DNA of 9,436 nucleotides from Prevotellaceae bacterium UBA1787 (GTDB lineage Bacteria; Bacteroidota; Bacteroidia; Bacteroidales; Bacteroidaceae): the NCBI GenBank assembly GCA_002315195.1, contig DCGD01000141.1, positions 5,940 to 15,375 on the forward strand. The letters run 5' to 3'. Below are positions 1 to 6,141 of the stretch, in pieces (within the stretch, counting starts at the first letter, position 1; each line of letters opens with the position of its first letter). The position numbers and the translations under genes were made by a program. Under the pieces are notes generated by a model. That model did no database searches and was not told where the DNA came from. It saw nothing but the letters and a program-made list of their open reading frames with translations.

Positions 1-728
1 AAAAAAATTGACTTTTTCAAGGAGACTCGTAGATGATGAAAGAAATATAAACACGGCAAATCCCGAGGCGGAATTCATGTATTCCAAAAGCCGTTGATTC
101 TGAAGATTTTACCCTTCCTCCCTTTAATGCGATGCGCCCTGCGCCCGACTGCCCGATCTTTGGACTATCATAGCGGTGGCGCTGTCCTTGTTTCGTGTTC
201 GGCGCTTGGTGTCGCGACTGGTCGTCCTTGACCTGGTCCGGGGGCACAACAAGCCTCAGCGCGGACTTTTCCGGGCTCGAAGGCGCGGATGCCGACACCA
301 TGATTACTGCTGTTCTGGCACGGGGGACTGACATGTTTTTTCAATTTCAACGCAAAAATACACTTTTCTCTTCATGCACGCAACCTATACTACGGAAAAT
401 GGGTCCAGTACTCTGAAATTACAGAAAACATGGGAAGATGTAGGTCATTTCATGCTCAATTCGCAGTCATACGCACGGAACTGAACTTGGCGGAGATGCC
501 ATGGCGAAATTTCCAAGTCAGACGAGTCACGGATCTGTGAAACCACAGCCCTCTCTTGCACGCTACAAATAGGGCGTTGGTTGCAGTTGGCAATGAAAAA
601 AATCAAACAGACATTGTACAAAATATTTTGTTTGACCACTTACAAGCATAAACAGGCGAACAGAGTACCAAAGTATGCAGAAAGAATGAAAATGGCGATG
701 AATGTGATTGAGGGAAGAGACATGAAAG
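1..728. other. Intergenic stretch without a convincing gene; GC-rich block at about 125-345
   Basis: I see no gene I can support here. Short open frames exist on both strands, but none has a recognisable domain, and some lack an ATG start. Bases from about 125 to 345 are visibly GC-richer than the AT-rich sequence on either side. That block contains a 7-bp inverted pair (GGTGTCG at 208-214, CGACACC at 293-299). Further right are an ACTTGG/CCAAGT pair (485-490 and 513-518) flanking an 8-bp palindrome (498-505), and a perfect 14-bp palindrome ACAAAATATTTTGT (618-631). The GC-rich block could be a decayed gene, a transferred fragment or a structured RNA. No known RNA family (tRNA, tmRNA, RNase P, SRP) was recognised by eye. 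Confidence 0.55.
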
Positions 729-756
729 AAAGAGGAACCGAAAATGGTTCCTCTTT
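729..756 (-). terminator. Rho-independent terminator of the oxidoreductase/DUF1080 operon, probably bidirectional
   Basis: AGAGGAACC (731-739) and GGTTCCTCT (746-754) form a perfect 9-bp stem around a 6-nt loop. Two more A-T pairs extend it to 729-756. It begins about 25 nt beyond the TAA stop of the minus-strand DUF1080 gene. Read on the minus strand, the stem is followed by a moderately U-rich stretch (TTCTTTC). Read on the plus strand it is followed by TTTATATTTT, so it may stop transcription from either side. Position and symmetry make the call good; the interrupted U tracts leave some doubt about strength. Confidence 0.8.
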
Positions 757-779
757 ATATTTTGTATGCTTTCCAAGAG

Positions 780-1499
780 TTAAAGTTCCTTAATCTTTAT
801 GTTCTTGAACCATACTTCGTTACCGTGGTCTTGTAGGAGAATGCGACCGTCCTTGTTTCCGAAGTCAGGCCAATTCTTGTATTTGCTGTATGCCACCAAC
901 GCATTCCACTCTTGGTTGTTGCGTTCGTATTCCAACAGTTTGACACCGTTCAACCAGTGTTCGACATGGTTCTTCTGTACGACGATGACGGCAGTGTTCC
1001 ATTCCTCGATATGGAAAGGCTTTGTGTCCGGTGCGGGAATCAAGTCATAGAGGGAGCCCAGTTTGCGATTGCCCTTCACACCGAGTTTTGCATCCGGGTG
1101 AAGTTCATCGTCCAAAATCTGAAACTCACAACCGATGGCGGAACCTTCGCCCTTGTTCATGTCGGGATCCACGAAATACTTTATTCCGCTGTTGGCACCT
1201 TTCGTGATTTTGAAATCCACCTTGAGGATGAAGCTCTTGTAGGAATTTTCCGTCACGATGTCACCACCGTTGGTTGACTCTCCACCGTTCCCCGGCAAAA
1301 CCTTCAGTACACCGTTGTCAATTACCCATCCCTTTTCAGGAAAGCCTGTCAGCTTGGCGCCGCGCCAACCGTTGGTGCACTTGCCATCCCACAGGAGTTT
1401 CCAACCTGTTTTCTTTTCCTTGGCGGTAAGGACATTGTCTTGCGCCATCACGGGTGCTACCATCAACACACCCAGTATGAAAGTCAAAAATTTTTTCAT
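780..1499 (-). CDS. DUF1080 / 3-keto-disaccharide hydrolase family secreted protein
   Basis: This 239-residue protein belongs to the DUF1080 family (3-keto-disaccharide hydrolase, PF06439), which has a concanavalin-like beta-sandwich fold and includes enzymes acting on 3-keto-glycosides. Residues 1-20 are a Sec signal peptide: MKK, a hydrophobic core, then a likely cut at VMA-Q, so it should act in the periplasm or at the surface. Family hallmarks visible are LWDGK near 36-40 with a following [11 protein letters not shown] at 101-109, GCEFQILDD at 123-131, VEHWLNG at 179-185 and the C-terminal LLQDHG..VWF (221-231). The domain fills the mature protein, so it looks complete. I chose the ATG at 1499; a TTG three codons upstream would add only MDI before MKK. 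It follows the oxidoreductase after 18 nt and precedes a terminator, so it is the last gene of a two-gene operon. The exact substrate cannot be read from sequence. Confidence 0.9.
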   Translation of the reverse strand: MKKFLTFILGVLMVAPVMAQDNVLTAKEKKTGWKLLWDGKCTNGWRGAKLTGFPEKGWVIDNGVLKVLPGNGGESTNGGDIVTENSYKSFILKVDFKITKGANSGIKYFVDPDMNKGEGSAIGCEFQILDDELHPDAKLGVKGNRKLGSLYDLIPAPDTKPFHIEEWNTAVIVVQKNHVEHWLNGVKLLEYERNNQEWNALVAYSKYKNWPDFGNKDGRILLQDHGNEVWFKNIKIKEL

Positions 1500-1517
1500 A
1501 ATATCCAAATGTAAAAA

Positions 1518-2951
1518 TTAATCCAATTTATAGAAATCCTCCCATCCCTTTCTCGGTGGAACGCCCGCCAACATGGAGTTGGCGAAACTGTTGTTGGTGA
1601 ACTGCTTGGTACGCGGGTCAAAGAAGAGCTGCGTGTTCAGGCGCTGGGCAATGACACCAAGACAGAATACCTGGCCCAGTACACCGTTGATTTCAAACGG
1701 TGAACGCGTCTTTTCAACACCCTGGCATGCACGAAGGAAATTGACATAATGATTGGACGGACTCTTTGGAACTTCAGGAAGTTTGTCCTTCATGGCCTCA
1801 GCCTTTTCCTTTGGTATGATGCTCAGTGTTGAGCCATGGCTTCCGCCTTTGAAAATAAGGTCTTTGGAATAGATGATTTTGCCCGGGTTGAGTTTCATCT
1901 TGGGTGCTTCGCCTTGGTTGGTCGAAGGCACGTCTTTGTTGTATTCCGACGCTCCGAACCCTTCCGGCAATGGTGGGAGATTGTCCAAGCCATCGTACCA
2001 TGTGACGTCACAGGGCGGCATGCCGTTGCGGGCGGCAAAGCGGAACAAAATGGTGGATGAAAAAGGATAGAAGAAATCATTGTGCCCCTTCTGGTATTTC
2101 AGGGTAACCTCATACGGCAGACCCAAATCGAGGAATTCGTGGACGGTGTCCAGCAAATGCGCACCCCAGTCGCCAAGTGCGCCCATGCCGTAATCATACC
2201 AGCAGCGCCAGTTGCCCTGATGGTACTTCTCTGAATACTCATGGTAGAGACTGTAGCCCAGCCATGTGTTCCAATCCATGTTCTTTGGCATAGGGTCGGC
2301 ATCGGGGTACTTGTAGATGTTGGCATCGAAATTGTGCCAGCGGCGCGCGCTGTTCATGTGCGCCGTCACGGCGGTGACATCCTTGATGATGCCCGCTTCC
2401 TTCCAAGCCTTGAACTGGAAATAGTTGCCCTCAGAGTGTCCCTGGTTGCCCACTTGGGTGGCGAGTTTCGGATTGCGCCTTGCCATTTCCATCAGCAACT
2501 CCGCTTCCATGAATGTTCTTGTAATCGGTTTCTCCAAATACACATGCTTGCCGAATTTCATCGCCATCATGGCAATCGGAAAATGGATGAAATCGGGAAC
2601 TGCGGCGCATACCGCATCAAAATGGCTACCGTATTCCTCGAACATCTTTCTGAAATCACGGAAACGCTTGGCGTTGGGATACATTTTGAGAACTTTTTGG
2701 CACTGCGCACCGTCCAAATCCACGTCGCAGAGCGCTACCACGTCCACCATGTTCGTTTTGGCAAACTCGTCTATATCCTGTTCTCCGCGGTTTCCAATGC
2801 CGATGTAGGCAATCTTAACCTTTTCGGTCTTGGCGTCGGCCCATTCCTTTGATGTCATCGGCTGGGCGAAAGCCTTGCTACTCATGGAGCCCAAAGCCAA
2901 TCCGGCTGTTGTCACTCCCAATTCTCTCAAGAATTCTCTTCTGGTTGACAT
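1518..2951 (-). CDS. Tat-exported Gfo/Idh/MocA family oxidoreductase
   Basis: This 477-residue protein is a Gfo/Idh/MocA-family NAD(P)-dependent sugar oxidoreductase. It opens with a twin-arginine signal (TRREFLR, residues 3-9), a hydrophobic stretch and a probable cut after AFA (27-29), so it should be exported folded with its cofactor bound. The Rossmann nucleotide site is AYIGIGNRG (48-56), and the family EKP motif is at 140-142, its lysine a usual catalytic residue. GDWGAHLLD (260-268) supplies the family's conserved aspartate and histidine. The length suits the secreted, longer members common in Bacteroidetes. It is the first gene of an operon with the DUF1080 hydrolase 18 nt downstream, which suggests joint work on a glycoside: oxidation at C3, or the reverse reduction, coupled to cleavage of the keto-sugar. 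Substrate and direction are inference. A long plus-strand open frame at 2241-2852 is only its antisense shadow. Confidence 0.93.
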   Translation of the reverse strand: MSTRREFLRELGVTTAGLALGSMSSKAFAQPMTSKEWADAKTEKVKIAYIGIGNRGEQDIDEFAKTNMVDVVALCDVDLDGAQCQKVLKMYPNAKRFRDFRKMFEEYGSHFDAVCAAVPDFIHFPIAMMAMKFGKHVYLEKPITRTFMEAELLMEMARRNPKLATQVGNQGHSEGNYFQFKAWKEAGIIKDVTAVTAHMNSARRWHNFDANIYKYPDADPMPKNMDWNTWLGYSLYHEYSEKYHQGNWRCWYDYGMGALGDWGAHLLDTVHEFLDLGLPYEVTLKYQKGHNDFFYPFSSTILFRFAARNGMPPCDVTWYDGLDNLPPLPEGFGASEYNKDVPSTNQGEAPKMKLNPGKIIYSKDLIFKGGSHGSTLSIIPKEKAEAMKDKLPEVPKSPSNHYVNFLRACQGVEKTRSPFEINGVLGQVFCLGVIAQRLNTQLFFDPRTKQFTNNSFANSMLAGVPPRKGWEDFYKLD

Positions 2952-3072
2952 ATATATTGTATTTAATGCGTTGTTTCATAAAGCAAATTTTCAAGGACGG
3001 CCACAAAGCGCACCTGACAAAGATGGTTCACCGCCCTCATTCTCCACATTTACCACACTTGCGTAAACGGGG

Positions 3073-3088
3073 CAAATATACAAATATA
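3073..3088 (-). promoter_or_regulatory. Tandem Bacteroidetes -7 boxes, candidate promoter of the oxidoreductase operon
   Basis: CAAATATA occurs twice back to back (3073-3080 and 3081-3088). On the minus strand each copy reads TATATTTG, a perfect match to the Bacteroidetes -7 consensus TAnnTTTG. A start a few bases downstream would give a leader of roughly 110-120 nt before the oxidoreductase ATG at 2951. I do not see a clear -33 TTTG at the usual distance for either copy, so the exact start is uncertain. Confidence 0.5.
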
Positions 3089-3103
3089 ATCATACATATT
3101 TGT
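3080..3103. promoter_or_regulatory. Perfect 8-bp dyad, candidate operator in the divergent promoter region
   Basis: ACAAATAT (3080-3087) and ATATTTGT (3096-3103) are perfect inverted repeats around an 8-nt spacer. The left arm overlaps the candidate minus-strand -7 boxes. The 16-bp spacing between arm starts is about one and a half helical turns, compatible with a dimeric regulator. No regulator gene is adjacent, so what binds here, if anything, is unknown. Confidence 0.35.
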
Positions 3104-3276
3104 GATAATGCCATAAAAAAAATGAAATGGGGCATTGAAAAGAAATATTTTGAAAGGTCGGGAAACTTGCATCGATACCGCACTTTCATGTATGAATTTC
3201 AATGGGAAAAAGTCAAGTCGACACGCAATTTGAAGGTTTTTCAGAAAAAAGTCCTCCAAAATCAGATATAAATTCC

Positions 3277-3294
3277 AATATTTGCGTAACTTGC
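3277..3294 (+). promoter_or_regulatory. Imperfect -7 boxes ahead of the HAD-hot-dog gene
   Basis: Two imperfect matches to TAnnTTTG lie 26-43 bp before the ATG at 3320. AATATTTG (3277-3284) has seven of eight positions. TAACTTGC (3287-3294) looks like the common Bacteroidales TAACTTTGC with one T missing. No convincing -33 element is visible. The region from the start codon back is A-rich and lacks a Shine-Dalgarno sequence, as usual in this phylum. Confidence 0.3.
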
Positions 3295-3319
3295 AACGAA
3301 ATACAAAAAAATAATAAAG

Positions 3320-4555
3320 ATGGATTATAAGATTTTGGTTTTGGATGTGGATGGCACATTGCTAAACTCAAAGCATGAGATATCAAAAAGAACCCGTGCC
3401 GCCCTTGTCAAGGCGCAACAGGCAGGCATGCGCATCGTGTTGTCTTCCGGACGCCCACTGCACGGCTTGCTGCCCATTATGCAGCAACTGGAACTTTCCG
3501 TATATGGTGGCTATGCCATTGCCTACAACGGCAGCCAGATCATTGACGCAAAAAACAACGAGGTCATGTTTGAACGGCGGGTCAATCCGGAGACGATGCC
3601 TTACCTTGAAAAGAAATCGCGCAAGAACAATTTCGCCATTTTCACCTACGACGGCAAACACCTCATCACCGATACGCCAACCGACACGCACGTGCAGGAA
3701 GAAGCCCGCCTTAACAACTTGGAAGTGGTCTATGAACCCGAGTTCTCCATTTCCGTTGATTTCATGCCATGCAAGATAGTCTTGTCCTCCGATGACAAGA
3801 AAGCGCTTTCGGAATTGGCGGACAAATGGAAACGCAACCTGAACGGCTCGCTGGAAATTCATCAATCCGAAGACTTTTTTCTCGAGGTGTTACCCTACGG
3901 CGTCGACAAATCGGCGGCATTGAGCGTTCTGCTTGATTATCTGAAAGTGGATGCGAAAAACGTCATCGCCTTCGGTGATGGCATCCGCGATGTCGGCGTC
4001 CTGCAAATGGTCGGGCAAGGCATAGCCATGGGAAACGCAAGGGATTCGGTAAAAGCATGCGTCGATTCCATCACCGAGTCAAATGACAAGGACGGTGTCG
4101 CCATCGCCATTGAAAAAATGCTGGAAACTGAAATCCGCAACAACATGATTCCACTTGACGTATTCAACAAACAGTCGGAATCGTCCCTTATGGGCAACCT
4201 CGGCATCAGTTACACGTATGTTTCCGCCAGCCGCATAGAAGCCACGATGCCCGTCGACCACCGTACCCGACAGCCCTTCGGCATATTGCACGGTGGCGCT
4301 TCGCTCGCCCTGGCGGAAACGGTGGCGGGACTGGGTTCCATGGTATTGGCAAAGGTTGACGAAACGGTCGTGGGCATGCAGGTAAGCGGCAACCACATTT
4401 CCTCCGCCCACGAAGGGGATACGGTGCGTGCGGTCGCCACCATTGTCCATGCCGGCCGAAGCAGCCATATTTGGGATGTGGAAATCTTCACTTCAACGGG
4501 CAAACTGGTCAACACCACCCGCGTCGTGAACAGCATCATCAAAAAACACTCCTGA
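3320..4555 (+). CDS. HAD-IIB (Cof-like) / hot-dog thioesterase fusion, probable DHNA-CoA thioesterase of menaquinone synthesis
   Basis: This 411-residue cytoplasmic protein joins two enzymes. Residues 1-270 are a Cof-type HAD domain: motif I DVDGT (D9, D11), motif II SSGR (S43), motif III lysine in GVDK (K197), and motif IV GDGIRD (D220, D224). The usual GDGxND asparagine is arginine (R223). Residues 275-411 are a hot-dog thioesterase resembling E. coli MenI/EntH, with QPFGILHGG (318-326), E333 at the catalytic-glutamate position, GNHISSAHEGD (357-367) and a WDVEIF strand (385-390). MenI-type enzymes hydrolyse 1,4-dihydroxy-2-naphthoyl-CoA in menaquinone synthesis. Bacteroidetes fusions of this layout (BF1314, PG1653) were reported, from my recollection, to have an active thioesterase and a HAD domain acting only in oligomerisation. 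Most HAD catalytic residues are still present here, so phosphatase activity is open. The gene seems monocistronic, with 166 bp to the next gene; no clear terminator follows. Confidence 0.92.
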   Translation: MDYKILVLDVDGTLLNSKHEISKRTRAALVKAQQAGMRIVLSSGRPLHGLLPIMQQLELSVYGGYAIAYNGSQIIDAKNNEVMFERRVNPETMPYLEKKSRKNNFAIFTYDGKHLITDTPTDTHVQEEARLNNLEVVYEPEFSISVDFMPCKIVLSSDDKKALSELADKWKRNLNGSLEIHQSEDFFLEVLPYGVDKSAALSVLLDYLKVDAKNVIAFGDGIRDVGVLQMVGQGIAMGNARDSVKACVDSITESNDKDGVAIAIEKMLETEIRNNMIPLDVFNKQSESSLMGNLGISYTYVSASRIEATMPVDHRTRQPFGILHGGASLALAETVAGLGSMVLAKVDETVVGMQVSGNHISSAHEGDTVRAVATIVHAGRSSHIWDVEIFTSTGKLVNTTRVVNSIIKKHS

Positions 4556-4611
4556 TTCCTTGTTTAGGGCGGTAGCGGTGGCTTTGGCACTTTAGAAAAA
4601 TTTGGATGACG

Positions 4612-4648
4612 ACTTAGAGTCAATGTCATTGAGTTCAAATGCCTAAGT
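4612..4648. repeat. Nested inverted repeat between the fusion gene and the membrane-protein gene
   Basis: ACTTAG (4612-4617) pairs with CTAAGT (4643-4648), and inside them lies TCAATG-T-CATTGA (4620-4632), a perfect 6-bp dyad with a one-base centre. No T run follows, so it does not look like an intrinsic terminator. It sits about 50-85 bp upstream of the -7 box at 4697 and could be a protein-binding site. Chance cannot be excluded. Confidence 0.3.
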
Positions 4649-4696
4649 TGATAAACATTAATTGACAACATATAGGTATGAGCCACATTTATTTTG

Positions 4697-4704
4697 TAAC
4701 TTTG
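4697..4704 (+). promoter_or_regulatory. Perfect Bacteroidetes -7 box, promoter of the membrane/transport cluster
   Basis: TAACTTTG followed by C matches the TAnnTTTG consensus exactly. It ends 17 nt before the ATG at 4722, so a start 7 nt or so downstream would leave a leader of about 10 nt. This position excludes the upstream TTG at 4662 as translation start. A TTGAC lies at 4662-4666, but its spacing (about 32 bp) is too long for a normal -33 partner; no better one is visible. Confidence 0.6.
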
Positions 4705-4721
4705 CATTTCATTATCGTCAA

Positions 4722-5648
4722 ATGCAATCAACCAATTTCAAGGATACCATTTGCTCAAGTCCTGCCACGTTCGTTTTAGCAATAATACTACTGGTGGGGG
4801 CTAGACATTATGCCGGTGGCTTTGTCTTTGAAAATTGGATACTGACAGCGGGCACCATTGTCCTATCGTTCGTTTTGTACAAATTGTCCCTTGCAAACGA
4901 TTTAATAAGGGTGCGCTCATGGATGATACCTTCCGTATATCTGTTGATTTCCGCCGCCACACATTTTGTGCTGATACTGGACTTGGCGCTCAGCTGCGTG
5001 CCTTTCTATGTGCTTTCCATCTTCTTCTTGATGAAATGCTACCAGCAGGAACATGTCGAACGATGGATTTTCCCTTCGTTTCTGTTTCTCTACATCGGCT
5101 GCCTGTTCTTTCATCCCCTGGTTTGGATGATTCCAATATTCCTTATTGTTGTCGTAGTCCAGTTGCATGCAATGAGCATTCGAAGCCTGTCCGCCGCCAT
5201 CCTGGCCTTGCTGACGGTCGCGGAAGGGGCGTTCATCTACCTGTACCTTTCCAATCAAAGCGAAATACTGAAAACCATACTGTCTGAATTGATGATGTTC
5301 AGACTGCCTTTTCTCACCGATTTGACATTGGACGAAATGCTGTGTTTTATTATTCTGATGTTTCTTTATGTCATAGCCATGGTACACTATTTCTCCAGCA
5401 GCAATGATGACAAAATACAGACGCGAACTTGTTTCAACATACTGATTTTCATAAATTTATCCATGTTAGCAATATTCATCTTCCGACCGCAGGACGCAAA
5501 CATCACCTTGCAGTTGCTACTGTCCGGAATGTCTCCCGTCATCGCGCATTATTTCGTATTTTCCAAAGGTTTCATAGCTAACATCATGTTTGTATATTCT
5601 CTAATTTTGCTCATTCTTTTATACATCATAGGAACATGGGGGTATTAG
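4722..5648 (+). CDS. Polytopic inner-membrane protein of unknown function
   Basis: I do not recognise a named family for this 308-residue protein. It is very hydrophobic, with about ten or eleven membrane segments (near 14-27, 40-54, 69-87, 92-105, 117-131, 133-150, 157-175, 206-222, 237-255, 262-280 and 288-304). Charged clusters fall in short loops, such as YQQEHVER (107-114) and SSNDDK (226-231). No catalytic motif, transporter signature or nucleotide site stands out. It resembles the uncharacterised multi-pass proteins of about 300 residues common in Bacteroidales. The ATG at 4722 is preferred because a TTG start at 4662 would place the first codons upstream of the -7 box (4697-4704). It is the first gene of the plus-strand run, and its end overlaps the YqaA-like gene by 13 nt, implying translational coupling and possibly a shared role at the membrane. 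Confidence 0.8.
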   Translation: MQSTNFKDTICSSPATFVLAIILLVGARHYAGGFVFENWILTAGTIVLSFVLYKLSLANDLIRVRSWMIPSVYLLISAATHFVLILDLALSCVPFYVLSIFFLMKCYQQEHVERWIFPSFLFLYIGCLFFHPLVWMIPIFLIVVVVQLHAMSIRSLSAAILALLTVAEGAFIYLYLSNQSEILKTILSELMMFRLPFLTDLTLDEMLCFIILMFLYVIAMVHYFSSSNDDKIQTRTCFNILIFINLSMLAIFIFRPQDANITLQLLLSGMSPVIAHYFVFSKGFIANIMFVYSLILLILLYIIGTWGY

Positions 5649-6085
5649 TTGCTTATTTGCTGAAATATGGCTATTGGGGCATGTTTGTCAGTGCTTTCAT
5701 CGCGGGTAGTTTCTTTCCTTTCAGTTCAGAAGCCATAATGACAGGTTTGGTTTTGGCGGGACTTTCCACTTGGAAACTGATGTTCTATGCCACCATAGGA
5801 AACGCCCTGGGTGGCATGTTCAATTATGCCGTTGGACACATCGGCAATGAAGAATGGATATACAAATTGCTGAAAGTAAGGGAAGACCGCCTGGAACGCT
5901 GCAAGAACTACGTGCATCGCTACGGCGTATGGATGGGACTGTTGTCGTGGGCGCCTATATTGGGAAGCATCATTACAATCGCCATGGGTATGTTGCGCAT
6001 AAATGTATGGCTTTCCACACTTTCCGTTTTTCTTGGAAAGACAATCCGATATGTTGCACTCGCTTTGTTGTTGCAACAGTTTTGA
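5636..6085 (+). CDS. YqaA/DedA-like (SNARE-associated, VTT-type) membrane protein
   Basis: This 149-residue protein resembles the YqaA branch of the DedA/VTT superfamily (PF09335), membrane proteins linked to lipid transport, envelope integrity and proton-motive-force-dependent functions. Visible hallmarks are the start YLLKYGYWGMF (7-17), FFPFSSEA (26-33) with the conserved glutamate E32, GNALGGMFNYAVGHIG (55-70), and the re-entrant-loop motif LSWAPILGS (103-111). Many YqaA proteins have WxPxxGD in that loop; here the last residue is serine (S111). Four or so membrane segments are expected, and the length is normal for YqaA. The ATG at 5636 lies inside the preceding gene (13-nt overlap) with AGGA-like bases just before it (GGAA at 5631-5634). 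The clear proline/glycine loop motif makes the superfamily call firm, while the biological role is undefined. Confidence 0.88.
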   Translation: MGVLVAYLLKYGYWGMFVSAFIAGSFFPFSSEAIMTGLVLAGLSTWKLMFYATIGNALGGMFNYAVGHIGNEEWIYKLLKVREDRLERCKNYVHRYGVWMGLLSWAPILGSIITIAMGMLRINVWLSTLSVFLGKTIRYVALALLLQQF

Positions 6086-6102
6086 CTAACCGCCATGATT
6101 TT

Positions 6103-6112
6103 CCATTAATGG
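6103..6112. promoter_or_regulatory. 10-bp palindrome ahead of the metal-binding lipoprotein gene
   Basis: CCATTAATGG is a perfect palindrome in the 56-bp gap between the YqaA-like gene and the lipoprotein gene. GCCAT (6092-6096) and ATGGC (6109-6113) make an overlapping dyad. Metal-uptake genes are often controlled by Fur/Zur-type repressors that bind AT-rich dyads, but this site does not match the classical Zur box and no -7 box is clear here. It is a weak candidate operator only. Confidence 0.2.
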
Positions 6113-6141
6113 CATGCGCTTTCATCACTAAAATAAATTAT

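Noticed and set aside
17..334. Minus-strand open frame of about 105 residues in the left intergenic stretch
   Set aside because: No recognisable domain; competing frames on both strands cover the same bases, the composition is Pro/Ser/Arg-rich as in non-coding GC-rich DNA, and no ribosome site or promoter is visible.
581..793. Plus-strand open frame of about 70 residues
   Set aside because: It reads straight through the terminator hairpin at 729-756 and overlaps the end of the DUF1080 gene; no domain is recognised.
2241..2852. Plus-strand open frame of 203 residues, antisense to the oxidoreductase
   Set aside because: It lies wholly within the clearly coding oxidoreductase gene on the other strand and has no domain features of its own.
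4556..4600. Possible terminator after the HAD-hot-dog gene
   Set aside because: The GC-rich run GGGCGGTAGCGGTGGC has no complementary arm nearby and no T tract follows.
4631..4643. GAGTTCAAATGCC, resembling a tRNA T-loop
   Set aside because: No acceptor, D or anticodon arms can be folded around it; it is part of the nested inverted repeat region.
4662..4721. TTG start extending the 308-residue membrane protein by 20 residues
   Set aside because: The perfect -7 box at 4697-4704 lies inside this extension, so a transcript from it would not contain the TTG; the ATG at 4722 fits better.
5854..6141. Extended start of the metal-binding lipoprotein within the YqaA-like gene
   Set aside because: The extra 96 residues are an out-of-frame reading of the YqaA-like gene and would bury the lipoprotein signal peptide.
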